Position numbers and translations under genes: made by a program. The notes beneath the pieces are model-generated. The model was not told the origin of the DNA. It saw only the letters and a list, made by a program, of their open reading frames with translations, and ran no database searches. Shown here one piece after another: positions 1 through 7,238 of a stretch of 27,820 nucleotides of DNA (positions are counted from its first letter, which is position 1; each line of letters opens with the position of its first letter). The stretch is from positions 1-27,820 of the IMG/VR virus record IMGVR_UViG_3300031566_000294. One strand, written 5' to 3'. Origin of the DNA: a virus.

Positions 1-240
1 AAGGTTTTCATATGCATTAATTCTTATATCCCAACAATTATCTTTCATTGCTTCTTTTGTATATCCAAGGTTTTTGTATGCATTAATTCTTATATCCCAA
101 CAATTATCTTTCATTGCTTCTTTTGTGTAACCAAGGGTTTCGTATGCTCTGAGTCTTATATAATAATCTCTATCATTCATTGCTTCTTTTGTATATCCGA
201 ATTGCTTATATGCTCTGAATCTTTCCCAATCATCTTTTAT
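1..240 (-). repeat. Tandem 66-bp coding repeats
   Basis: Units lie at 1-66, 67-132 and 133-198, with a more diverged fourth from 199. The first two differ at only a few positions, which implies recent duplication. The third shares mainly the segment coding for GYTKEAM. The period of 66 bp is exactly 22 codons, so copy number can change without a frameshift. Confidence 0.85.
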
Positions 241-387
241 TTCTGCGATGTTCATTTCGCTCTCCTTTTGTTTTGTTTTTGCTTCAAACCAACTCACAAA
301 AACCCCTTTGCTACAAATTCTTATAAAAATATAAAAACATAGTAAAATACAAAACCCAACTCCACCATAAAAAAACATATCTGTCAT
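1..387 (-). CDS. Membrane-anchored 22-aa-repeat protein, partial (C-terminus off the left edge)
   Basis: The frame is open from an ATG at 387 to the window edge. The first ATG (387-385) overlaps the TGA of the upstream gene as ATGA and has a GGAG about 9 nt upstream. Residues 5-24 form one hydrophobic segment (FCILLCFYIFI core), so the long form is probably inner-membrane anchored. A second in-frame ATG at 255 has its own AAAGGAG site, so a soluble short form beginning MNIAEIK is possible. From about residue 56 the protein is made of 22-residue repeats with core AYxxLGYTKEAMKD, each followed by a variable segment ending IR. The short helical unit resembles HEAT-like or leucine-rich-variant repeats, which usually bind proteins. 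I do not recognise a function. The repeat layout is seen directly; the membrane topology and binding role are inference. Confidence 0.7.
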   Translation of the reverse strand, partial: MTDMFFYGGVGFCILLCFYIFIRICSKGVFVSWFEAKTKQKESEMNIAEIKDDWERFRAYKQFGYTKEAMNDRDYYIRLRAYETLGYTKEAMKDNCWDIRINAYKNLGYTKEAMKDNCWDIRINAYENL

Positions 388-872
388 TTTTTTCTTCTCC
401 TCATACTTATTTTAAGATTTTCATTCTGTTCTGTTTTAACGGTTTCTAAAGACTGTTTTTCTAAACTTTTAGGAATATTCGGCCTTGAGTAATAATTGTT
501 TAAAAATAATTCACATAACTTTTCGAGTGCTTTTTTCTTATGATCGAATGATTTTACTACAGCTAGCAAAACTTTCGCTTCTTTTGACGCTTCAAAATAC
601 TTATTATTCGCCTCGATTATTTTATCATTGATTACAATCTCAGCTTTTATTGCTGATTCTGTTGGCTTACCTATAATCCCAAATTCCTCTGGATTATTTC
701 TAATTTTTTTTTCTAATATTGCTTTTTCAGTTTCTACCAAATCTTTTAATTTGTCCCTCGTGTACTCGGCATCTGCTTGAGACTTTGAGTAATCATAATA
801 AAGTTTTGCTTGTTTCTCCCACTCTTCATCAAGAGCGTATTTATCAGGGAACAAATCTTTTTCGTAAGTCAT
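384..872 (-). CDS. Coiled-coil phage protein, possibly a UvsY-like recombination mediator
   Basis: A 162-aa charged, almost wholly helical protein. It begins MTYEKDLFPDKYALDEEWEKQ and has long heptad-like stretches (about residues 25-65 and 80-125). It keeps a pattern I associate with a widespread small phage family near replication genes: an ALDEEW-Q-LYYDYSK N-terminus, a central NPEEFGI segment, then VKSFDHKKKALEKL and a Y-x-RP-x-IP end. That family is sometimes labelled UvsY-like, meaning a loader of recombinase onto single-stranded DNA. The assignment is from memory of the pattern, not a search. The basic tail (MRRRKK) could contact nucleic acid. The start has a GGAG about 10 nt upstream and overlaps a 13-codon mini-ORF by 4 nt. 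It is the first complete gene after the DnaE gene and has a good promoter upstream (943-971). Confidence 0.7.
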   Translation of the reverse strand: MTYEKDLFPDKYALDEEWEKQAKLYYDYSKSQADAEYTRDKLKDLVETEKAILEKKIRNNPEEFGIIGKPTESAIKAEIVINDKIIEANNKYFEASKEAKVLLAVVKSFDHKKKALEKLCELFLNNYYSRPNIPKSLEKQSLETVKTEQNENLKISMRRRKK

Positions 873-910
873 TTCACTCTCCTTTTATTTTTTATTTCTG
901 CAATGTTCAT
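869..910 (-). CDS. 13-codon mini-ORF made of a duplicated gene leader
   Basis: ATG at 910-908 is preceded by a GGCGAG-like site. The product begins MNIAEIK, identical to the short form of the left-edge repeat protein, then runs into the ribosome site of the next gene and stops at TGA overlapping its ATG (ATGA). Most likely it is a remnant of a duplicated start region that now works as a translationally coupled leader. That it is translated is inference. Confidence 0.35.
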   Translation of the reverse strand: MNIAEIKNKRRVK

Positions 911-932
911 TTCACTCGCCTTTTGTTTTGTT
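890..932 (-). repeat. Second copy of a ribosome-site-plus-start cassette (first copy at 235-277)
   Basis: About 43 bp around an ATG match 235-277 with only a few differences. The match covers the AAAACAAAAG leader, the Shine-Dalgarno stretch, the ATG and the codons for NIAEIK. Both copies sit at the start of adjacent genes, so this is a local duplication rather than a general motif. Confidence 0.75.
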
Positions 933-942
933 GATTAACTTT

Positions 943-971
943 ATTATAAACCAAAATCATTTTTTTCTTAA
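943..971 (-). promoter_or_regulatory. Sigma70-type promoter candidate for the left-end genes
   Basis: On the minus strand TTAAGA (971-966), a 17-nt spacer, then a perfect TATAAT (948-943). It lies immediately after the DnaE stop codon in the only gap of the left end, and would drive the mini-ORF, the coiled-coil gene and the repeat gene. Confidence 0.5.
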
Positions 972-973
972 TT

Positions 974-3900
974 TTATTTTGGTTTCACACCGAATAATTT
1001 CAAAGTTTTTACAAAGTTTGATATTCCGTGATTGAATTTGATTTTATTTGATGCATCCACAAGCACCATATTTGGCGAAATGCACCAACATATCCAAGAT
1101 TTATAAGTTTCATTCCAAGTTGTAGTTGCATTCAACTTTAAAATTCCACTTTGCTCTCCTGTAAAAAAATTAACAGAAGAGTTCCCGATCCCCAAAATTA
1201 TTCTGCAATCGAGATTACTCAATTCTTGGTCAATCCATTTACTACATATTTCAATCTGTTTTTGTGATGGGTTTTTTGTTTGCTTAGGAAAACATTTAAA
1301 ACTTGTTGTGATATGGAACAGGCTTTTGCTGTATCCTGTCTTTTTTAATTGGCTCCATAATAACTCTCCTTGTGCACCTGTTAATGAATCGCATTTTATA
1401 TCATTATAATTGTTCGGTATCTCACAGACTATCGCAACATTGTACAATCCCATCGTTGGTATAATTGGCGCTTTACATTCGTTTCTTATCACGCATAATT
1501 TACATTTTGATAATTCTTGGTTCTGATAGCTTACTTTCTCAATTAAGATAGGAAAACCGACTTTTCCTTCTAAAATTTTTTCGATATCATGAGGAGATCC
1601 GTTGCAAATAATTTTTGTTAAATTTGGGTAAAGTACTTCACTATCATTCGAAATTTGGAATTTAAAGTACTCTTGTGCCTTTGAGTTTGGTTTAAAATCA
1701 ATATCCCAAGCTCCTATATCATCTGCGATTTTTTCTAATTTTGTCTTTTTTTCTTCAATTGTCTTTAGGCTCTTTTTTCTCTTAAAAAAACCATCATTAA
1801 CTTTTTCTTTTTTTTGCTCCATATTGTACATAACAAGTGCCGATTTCGGGCCAACTGTTTCGATATTTGAAAAAGGAATAAATAATTTCTTATCTTTTGC
1901 TATCCATTTACTATGATGCGAGATCCCAATTTTTGGCAATACAACTGATAACCCCATTTTATGGGCTTCTTCAATTATATCTTTTGCATTATCCTTATTC
2001 CCGAAAGTTAGATTGGCACAAAAAAATTCAGTCGGGTAATGATATTTGAGATAAGCGCACCAAAAAACAATTTGAGCATATCTAACAGCGTGTGCTTTTG
2101 GAAAACCATATTTTGCCCACTCTAGAAAACCATTCCAAACATTTTGTGCTTCAGATTTTGTTAACGTTTTTTGTTTTACACAGCCACCAATAAACATCTG
2201 TTCGTACTGGCTGAATTCCTTTATGTCTCGTTTTTTTCCAATTATTTTCCTGATTTTATCAGCAGTACTAAACGGTAGTCCGGCAACCTTATTGATAACA
2301 AACATTACGTCTTCTTGAAAAACAATAAGACCGTAAGTGTCTTTCAAAACTTCCTCATAAATATCATTAACTTTTAACCATTTTTTCCCTTTTTTTCTTT
2401 TAATATAATTTTCAGTCATTTTTGATTGAAACGGGCCAGGTCGTCCAAGTGCTAATATCGCTGTTATATCATGGAAACTTTCAACACCCAAATCTTTTGT
2501 TACATTTCTAGCCATATAGCCGTTGAATTGGAAAATCCCGGCTGTATTTTTTCCATTAAGAGTTTTTAAAACATCTTTATCATTAAGTTCAATTTTATTG
2601 AAATTTATTACTACATCGTGATTTTTTTTTATTAAATTTTTAGTTTCATTCAAAACGGTTAAGGTATTAAGGCCAAGGACATCAAGCTTCATTAATCCCA
2701 TTCTTTCTGCGTCGTTCTTATCCCAATTGACAACTAATGCGCCTTTGCGATGTGCAAGTGTGCTGTTTGCACTTTCAGTTAGGCTTATAGGGGCTACTAT
2801 AAGTGCTGAGGCATGTTGGCCACTATTTCTAACAGTACCCTCTAAATTGAGCATTAACTTGACTTCTTCAGGGTAACTTTGTTGAAAAGAATTATCAATC
2901 TTAATAGCATCCTCTAAACTTTCTTCTATCGTTTCACAAAAAGCATTGACTTCTTTTAATGGGATTTCAAAAACTCTTGAGACATCCCTGACACACCCTT
3001 TTGCTTTCATCTTTGAAAAAGTAGAGACACCAGCGATATTTTTTTCTCCGTACATATCCATCAAATGTAGTTTTATTTCAGATCTTCTAACGTCCTCAAA
3101 GTCTAAATCAATGTCAGGATAGTCACCACGTTCTTCATCGATAAATCTTTCAAATAGCAAATTAAATTTTATCGGGTCAGTTGTAGTAATCCCCATTAAA
3201 AAAGCAACTAATGAACCGCCAACAGACCCTCTTGAGCCAAACATAATATCATTCTTAACACACCATGTTACTAGCTCATCTACTATGATAAAATAAGTAA
3301 TAAAGTCTTTATTTTTTAAAAGATTAAACTCCCTTTCAAATCTTTGAGTATAATCAGCCGGTTGATTTTGAGGAAACATCTCAGATAATTTTTTTATACA
3401 TTTATCTTTTAAAAATTTCTCTTCATTTATCACGCCCTTTATTCTAGGTAATTTTATTTGTTTTTGTTCAATTCTGTAACTACTGCATTTTTTTGCAATT
3501 TCAACTGTGTTTCTTAAAGAATTTAAGTATTGTTTTTCAGTAAGTTGTGACTGAATTTTAAAACTATCAATCATTTCGTCTGCTGATTTTAAATACAAAT
3601 CTCTGAAATCAAACGCCCATCTTTTTGGGTCATTCCACGTTGTTTTCGAATTCACAGCCAATAAAACATCTTGGGATTTCGCATCTTCTCTATTTATATA
3701 GTGGCTATCATTTGTAGCTATTAGTTTAATACCAGGAAACTCTTCATGAATGTCTAAGCAAATATTATTGATTTCATATTGCAATTCGTGATCGTGTGGC
3801 ATAACTTCAAGATATATATCATCACTAATAATGTCATCAAGTTTCCAAAATAACTCTTCACCGCCTGGTAAATTTAAAAAAGAACTAACGCAAGCGGTTG

Positions 3901-4297
3901 TTATTACAAGACCTTCACAATGACTCAACAAACTTTCATAGTCTATCCTTGGCCTCCTATAAAAACCGTCCATATTTGATATACTAATCAATCTGCAAAG
4001 ATTACTGAACCCCTTTTGGTTTTTAACTAGTAAAATGATATGTGCTCTTTTTTCTTTTTTCTTAATTTTTAAATTAGGAACTATATAGCATTCGCAACCA
4101 AAAATTGGTTTAATTCCATACTTATCGCAAGCATCTTGAAATTTTAAAAAACCATCAATATTCCCGTGGTCAGTTATTGCTAAGTACTCAAAACCCATTT
4201 CTTTTGCTCGTTTCGCATAAGCTTCGCAAGAACCAACACCATCAAGAATCGAGTATTCTGTATGAGTATGTAGATGACAAAAATCTTTATTTTCCAT
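974..4297 (-). CDS. dnaE: DNA polymerase III alpha (DnaE, C family) with C-terminal uracil-DNA-glycosylase-like domain
   Basis: Replicative DNA polymerase of 1107 aa. The N-terminal PHP domain keeps what look like all the metal ligands of an active PHP site: H10 and H12 in HLHTHTEYS, D43-H44 in TDHGN, E69, H86, C136, D197 and H199. It may therefore proofread, unlike E. coli DnaE. The palm has GSRGSVGGSLVAF (354-366), catalytic D395/D397 in PDIDLDF, and D539 in MKLDVLGL. The usual beta-clamp and OB-fold C-terminus is not evident. Instead residues from about 929 form a family 4/5-type UDG-like domain: Cys 932 and 935 (CKLC), 1002 (KCFP) and 1018 (CSKW) fit a 4Fe-4S site, followed by GIGNSSVNFF. 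The catalytic motifs are changed: GEAPG is CEIPN (958-962) and the usual HP is SP (1074-1075). The fusion is seen directly; loss of glycosylase activity is inference. It ends in LFGVKPK, a possible clamp-binding tail. Confidence 0.95.
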   Translation of the reverse strand: MENKDFCHLHTHTEYSILDGVGSCEAYAKRAKEMGFEYLAITDHGNIDGFLKFQDACDKYGIKPIFGCECYIVPNLKIKKKEKRAHIILLVKNQKGFSNLCRLISISNMDGFYRRPRIDYESLLSHCEGLVITTACVSSFLNLPGGEELFWKLDDIISDDIYLEVMPHDHELQYEINNICLDIHEEFPGIKLIATNDSHYINREDAKSQDVLLAVNSKTTWNDPKRWAFDFRDLYLKSADEMIDSFKIQSQLTEKQYLNSLRNTVEIAKKCSSYRIEQKQIKLPRIKGVINEEKFLKDKCIKKLSEMFPQNQPADYTQRFEREFNLLKNKDFITYFIIVDELVTWCVKNDIMFGSRGSVGGSLVAFLMGITTTDPIKFNLLFERFIDEERGDYPDIDLDFEDVRRSEIKLHLMDMYGEKNIAGVSTFSKMKAKGCVRDVSRVFEIPLKEVNAFCETIEESLEDAIKIDNSFQQSYPEEVKLMLNLEGTVRNSGQHASALIVAPISLTESANSTLAHRKGALVVNWDKNDAERMGLMKLDVLGLNTLTVLNETKNLIKKNHDVVINFNKIELNDKDVLKTLNGKNTAGIFQFNGYMARNVTKDLGVESFHDITAILALGRPGPFQSKMTENYIKRKKGKKWLKVNDIYEEVLKDTYGLIVFQEDVMFVINKVAGLPFSTADKIRKIIGKKRDIKEFSQYEQMFIGGCVKQKTLTKSEAQNVWNGFLEWAKYGFPKAHAVRYAQIVFWCAYLKYHYPTEFFCANLTFGNKDNAKDIIEEAHKMGLSVVLPKIGISHHSKWIAKDKKLFIPFSNIETVGPKSALVMYNMEQKKEKVNDGFFKRKKSLKTIEEKKTKLEKIADDIGAWDIDFKPNSKAQEYFKFQISNDSEVLYPNLTKIICNGSPHDIEKILEGKVGFPILIEKVSYQNQELSKCKLCVIRNECKAPIIPTMGLYNVAIVCEIPNNYNDIKCDSLTGAQGELLWSQLKKTGYSKSLFHITTSFKCFPKQTKNPSQKQIEICSKWIDQELSNLDCRIILGIGNSSVNFFTGEQSGILKLNATTTWNETYKSWICWCISPNMVLVDASNKIKFNHGISNFVKTLKLFGVKPK

Positions 4298-4310
4298 TAA
4301 AAAAACCTTT

Positions 4311-4535
4311 TTAGTGAGTTGTTTTTTTGTTTTGAAGCGATATAAGCTTTTTCTCCAAAATACTGTTCAATTGGTTTAGGCCCGAGATATTTTTCATCAA
4401 GGTATCTTTTGTTACATCTTTAAACTCTTTATTAAATTTTTCAATAACTTTTGTTTCTCTAACGTCATTATTTACGAATTCATCCAACACTCCTAGACTA
4501 CGTCCTAAAGGACGTAGTAGTTGACTTAACCCCAC
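4311..4535 (-). CDS. Small hypothetical protein between clamp loader and polymerase
   Basis: A 74-aa ORF with a GTG start at 4535 and an AAGGGGAG site 6 nt upstream, 13 nt before the polymerase start. It begins MGLSQLLRPLGRSLGVLDEF and continues as charged helices (KVIEKFNKEFKDVTKD, then a leucine-rich end). I do not recognise it. Codons 6-13 are made of a perfect inverted repeat (4497-4518), so the N-terminus may be partly a by-product of that element. The ribosome site and its place in the operon support a real gene; a role in the replisome is a guess from position. Confidence 0.5.
   Translation of the reverse strand: MGLSQLLRPLGRSLGVLDEFVNNDVRETKVIEKFNKEFKDVTKDTLMKNISGLNQLNSILEKKLISLQNKKTTH
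4497..4518. repeat. Perfect 10-bp-arm inverted repeat inside a coding region
   Basis: ACTACGTCCT, then AA, then AGGACGTAGT. It is GC-rich for this genome and begins about 17 nt after the start codon of the 74-aa ORF. In mRNA it would form a strong, tight-looped hairpin just after initiation, so it could dampen translation. It could also be an inserted palindromic unit. Confidence 0.7.
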
Positions 4536-4553
4536 AATCTCCCCTTATTTTAA

Positions 4554-4922
4554 TTATTTTAATCCGAATATATGTTTTGGATTTTTTCCTTCAGCTTTCA
4601 GAACTTCAATAATCTCTTCACCATGCCTTTCATTGCAGCAAAATCCCTTGCAAACTTTTTCTAAAAGAATTTTATCAACTTTCTTTTTACTATCTTTTTT
4701 TTTAATATATTTTATAAAAGGAGCTTGGTTTTCTTTCCCTACTATAGAATATAACAAAATATTAAATAACTTGTTAGGAATTTTTCCTAAATAATTATTT
4801 ACGCAGACAGAATCAGTAAAAGTTGAGACGTACATTGATAAATATCTGTTCAACATAAACCCATTGTTACTATCAACTATAGGTTCTTTTTTCTCAAATA
4901 AATTTTTCAATTCGTCAAACAT
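4554..4922 (-). CDS. Putative clamp-loader small subunit (T4 gp62-like)
   Basis: A 122-aa protein starting MFDELKNLF at an ATG that shares one base with the TAA of the clamp-loader large subunit (TAATG). A longer reading with 16 more residues begins inside the upstream gene and is less likely. The pattern NRYLSM, then SVCVNNYLGKIPNKL and PFIKYIKKK recalls the small gp62-type subunits that partner gp44 in T4-like phages. The position directly after the gp44/RFC-like ATPase fits. The C-terminal part has a Cys pair (CKGFCC) and ends HIFGLK, similar to the LFGVKPK end of the polymerase. The resemblance is weak and from memory, so the call rests mostly on gene order. Confidence 0.55.
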   Translation of the reverse strand: MFDELKNLFEKKEPIVDSNNGFMLNRYLSMYVSTFTDSVCVNNYLGKIPNKLFNILLYSIVGKENQAPFIKYIKKKDSKKKVDKILLEKVCKGFCCNERHGEEIIEVLKAEGKNPKHIFGLK

Positions 4923-5629
4923 TAGAATTTTACCGCCACATTTAATTCTTGCATTATTGATACAATACACCCTGATACGTTAATTTCTTTGTCTGCTACC
5001 GTAGCGTCTCTGAACAGATATTCAGCAATATTAATTGCTACTTGTGACCTATCTTTCTCATTAATTTCAAAAATAAATGTATTAAATAAGAAATTGTATA
5101 CCCAGTCAAAAGAACCTGCACCTGCCCACGATTCTCTTAACTTCTTAAGTTCTCCTTTTTTTATTAATTTTATAATTTCAGATTCCTCAATGTTAAAAAC
5201 CATTAAATCGGAGGAGTTTAGTTCACCTGTGATGGAACATTTTTGTAAATTATTAAAAATGCTTCTAATATCTGGATATAACCGTTCAACTATTGTTTTG
5301 ACATCTTTCCTACTGTATTTTATATTTTCTGCTATAAGCGTATCAGTACAATAATTGATTAATTCTATTTTATCAAATGCTGAAAATTCAAATGGTGTGC
5401 ATCTACTTCTTAATGCTGGTATTATTTTACTCACACTATTTGCAGTTAAAATAAATCGACATGTATTGCTATACATTTCAATTGTATTCCTAAGAGCTTT
5501 TTGAGCGTCTGCTGTATTATGCGTTAAAATTCCATTTGCTAATAAAAAATTAGAATTCTTTTTAACACAAATATTATAAGCTTTTTCTTTTTTTTTACGT
5601 GTTATTTTTTTTATTTTTATTAATTTCAT
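4922..5629 (-). CDS. Clamp-loader ATPase, C-terminal part, preceded by a C-intein
   Basis: 235 aa. Residues 1-38 look like a C-intein: a lysine-rich start (MKLIKIKKITRKKKEKAYNI), then block F/G ending NFLLANGILTHN, with Thr39 as the +1 residue. The extein then continues exactly where the partner gene stops: TADAQKALRNTIEMYSN is the RFC/gp44 sequence that follows Walker B DEAD. Sensor 1 LTAN (61-64) and the SRC arginine-finger motif (75-77) follow, then an all-helical collar. Only together with the product of 5626-6504 would it make a full AAA+ loader that opens the clamp on primed DNA. The ATG overlaps the partner's TGA as ATGA with no strong ribosome site, so translation is probably coupled. 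In this frame TAA lies directly before the ATG, so it is not a read-in from further upstream. Confidence 0.9.
   Translation of the reverse strand: MKLIKIKKITRKKKEKAYNICVKKNSNFLLANGILTHNTADAQKALRNTIEMYSNTCRFILTANSVSKIIPALRSRCTPFEFSAFDKIELINYCTDTLIAENIKYSRKDVKTIVERLYPDIRSIFNNLQKCSITGELNSSDLMVFNIEESEIIKLIKKGELKKLRESWAGAGSFDWVYNFLFNTFIFEINEKDRSQVAINIAEYLFRDATVADKEINVSGCIVSIMQELNVAVKF
5516..5629 (-). other. C-intein (38 aa)
   Basis: Codons 1-38 of the downstream half-gene, ending in the splice-site dipeptide His-Asn (CAT AAT at 5521-5516) followed by Thr. Size, basic start and ending closely match the C-halves of known natural split inteins such as gp41-1 (established family knowledge). Trans-splicing itself is not shown by sequence. 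Confidence 0.85.
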
Positions 5630-6504
5630 TTATTTATTTCACCATAACACGCCTGTTTCGCAACTCTTTTATCAGTATCTTTTGATAAACCATTATTCCA
5701 AGCTTTTTTACCAAAATTTGGATTGTTTTTGCCGGTCATTGATTGTGAATGACTTTTATTTGCACAACTAATACTACAAAATTTTTGATTAAAGGTTTTA
5801 TTTTTACAAATAGGGCATTCCTTATATATTTCATCTTCAAGAGAAACAATACTATCACCAACATTTAGGTCTTTAACTTTTATTTCTTTTAATTCTTTAT
5901 TAAAAAATGGGTGATTTGCGCTCGCTTCGATAATACTCCCATCTTCTAATTCAATTTCGTAAAAAATAGTTTCACCACTATCAAGTAAATACCCTTTATC
6001 ATTCTCCATTCCTCTTGTTTCAGTATTAAATGAAGGTATTTTAATTTCTTTTCCAATCTTTACATTTTCCGCCCCATTTAATTTATGAGGGGTTTTTAAT
6101 AAAGGAAGATCTTTAATTTTAATAACTCTTGGGCTTTCTAAACTACCTACAATAATTTCTGTTTCACCTGTTAAGCAAAACCCATCCGCTTCATCAAGGA
6201 ACACTATCTTTATTTTTTTTCCATATTCTATTTGACTAGATGCGAAATCTTTAATTTTCCCTTTTACAGTGTCAATCCCTCTATCCTTTGAACTTGCGTT
6301 CAACGGCAGAACACTACAAGGGATACCATCAATAAGGATTTTTGAGATAGTTGTTTTCCCAGACCCTGGGGGGCCATAAAACAAGAGGTGTGGGATATCT
6401 TGATTTTGAATATAAATATTAAAAGTGGTGTATAAAGAATCAGATAGTACCATATCTTCAAGGTTTTTTGGCCTGTATTTCTCGAACCAAATGTAATTAG
6501 ACAT
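5626..6504 (-). CDS. Clamp-loader ATPase (gp44/RFC-like), N-terminal part, followed by an N-intein
   Basis: 292 aa from the ATG at 6504, which shares a base with the clamp gene's TAA and has a strong AGGAGG site inside that gene. An upstream ATG at 6537 inside the clamp gene is less likely. Residues 1-109 are the start of an RFC/gp44 AAA+ ATPase: WFEKYRPKNLEDMV, Walker A GPPGSGKT (44-51) and Walker B FLDEAD (102-107). At Cys110 an intein begins: block A CLTGETEI and block B GSIIEASANHPFF (Ser in place of the usual Thr of TxxH), then KVKDLNVGDSIV. After about residue 228 come a Cys4 zinc ribbon (CPIC...FCSISC) and a NUMOD3-like segment (TGKNNPNFGKKAWNNGL), a part usually found with HNH or GIY-YIG homing endonucleases. 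No endonuclease core follows; the frame ends at TGA overlapping the next ATG. Confidence 0.92.
   Translation of the reverse strand: MSNYIWFEKYRPKNLEDMVLSDSLYTTFNIYIQNQDIPHLLFYGPPGSGKTTISKILIDGIPCSVLPLNASSKDRGIDTVKGKIKDFASSQIEYGKKIKIVFLDEADGFCLTGETEIIVGSLESPRVIKIKDLPLLKTPHKLNGAENVKIGKEIKIPSFNTETRGMENDKGYLLDSGETIFYEIELEDGSIIEASANHPFFNKELKEIKVKDLNVGDSIVSLEDEIYKECPICKNKTFNQKFCSISCANKSHSQSMTGKNNPNFGKKAWNNGLSKDTDKRVAKQACYGEINK
5629..6177 (-). other. N-intein with zinc-ribbon/NUMOD3 remnant
   Basis: Starts with Cys (TGC at 6177-6175) directly after LDEADGF. The first 115 or so residues carry the N-terminal intein fold blocks. The last 65 or so carry a zinc ribbon and a NUMOD3-like piece, probably what is left of a homing endonuclease. 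The C-half lies in the next ORF. Confidence 0.85.
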
Positions 6505-7235
6505 TAATCCTCCTGAGTAACAATATTTATTGCCCAAATATTTTTTTCATCCTGCTTAACTACAAGAGGTACATCTTTTGCGAATAGTAAAGTTGGGGTA
6601 CCTTCTGCAACCAGCAAAGCGTTTAAAAAAGCTATGCCGTCTATTAATAGCTCAAAATCATCCGTAATATCTTCATTGAAATCTTTTACATTCCCTATTG
6701 ATAGTGATATTTGTGTTTCATTCTGACCACCAATACTGAAAATAACTTCTCCTTTTTTAAATATCAATTTTATCAACTTAGATTTCAATACGCTCATATT
6801 AGAAATTAAATTGGTACGTAAGTCTGCTGTCAATTTAATTTCCAGATTAACAGCGGATAGTATTTTATCTAATGGAGATTTATCGTTTTCAATTTCAAAT
6901 TGTGTAGAAATGAAATCAATATCCTGTAATAGGTATTTTAACGTTCCTTTCCCTTTACTTTTTAAAACTAATCTGTTATCTTTTTTACTAACTTCAATTT
7001 CATCATTACTAACTATTGACAACCATTTGATTAACGTTGAGATATCACCTATCCCTAAATCCCAGTCTTCTGCCGTTTTAAATTCTTCTTGACAAGATAA
7101 AAGGATAGACGTTTTTTCATCTATTGCCTCTACAAGCCAAATTCCATCATCATAAGTTGTAATTTTGCAATTATTAACCGTTCCACCAAGGTGAACTTTT
7201 TTTAAAAACTTAACTAAAGCACTTGCATTACCCAT
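6504..7235 (-). CDS. Sliding clamp (T4 gp45/PCNA-like processivity factor)
   Basis: 243 aa. Directly upstream of, and overlapping, the RFC-like loader gene. It shows the alternating strand-rich pattern of two or more clamp repeats and a typical C-terminal segment with DFELLIDGIAFLNALL and PLVVKQDEKNIWAIN. T4 gp45 is 228 aa, a bacterial beta clamp about 366, so the length fits a trimeric gp45/PCNA-type ring. It would tether the DnaE polymerase to DNA. The start has an AAAGGAGAG site. Identity rests on fold-like pattern plus gene order; I see no diagnostic short motif. Confidence 0.8.
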   Translation of the reverse strand: MGNASALVKFLKKVHLGGTVNNCKITTYDDGIWLVEAIDEKTSILLSCQEEFKTAEDWDLGIGDISTLIKWLSIVSNDEIEVSKKDNRLVLKSKGKGTLKYLLQDIDFISTQFEIENDKSPLDKILSAVNLEIKLTADLRTNLISNMSVLKSKLIKLIFKKGEVIFSIGGQNETQISLSIGNVKDFNEDITDDFELLIDGIAFLNALLVAEGTPTLLFAKDVPLVVKQDEKNIWAINIVTQED

Positions 7236-7238
7236 TTT

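Noticed and set aside
1-200. CRISPR array from the regularly spaced repeats at the left edge
   Set aside because: The 66-bp units are contiguous, in frame and coding (22-aa protein repeats), with no unique spacers.
4923-4970. Longer start for the gp62-like protein (16 extra residues)
   Set aside because: The extension lies wholly inside the clamp-loader gene, while the inner ATG forms a TAATG junction like other genes here.
5600-5660. Programmed frameshift joining the two intein halves
   Set aside because: I see no slippery heptamer followed by a structure at the ATGA junction, and the downstream frame has stops directly upstream of its ATG. Coupled reinitiation is simpler, though a sequencing error cannot be excluded.
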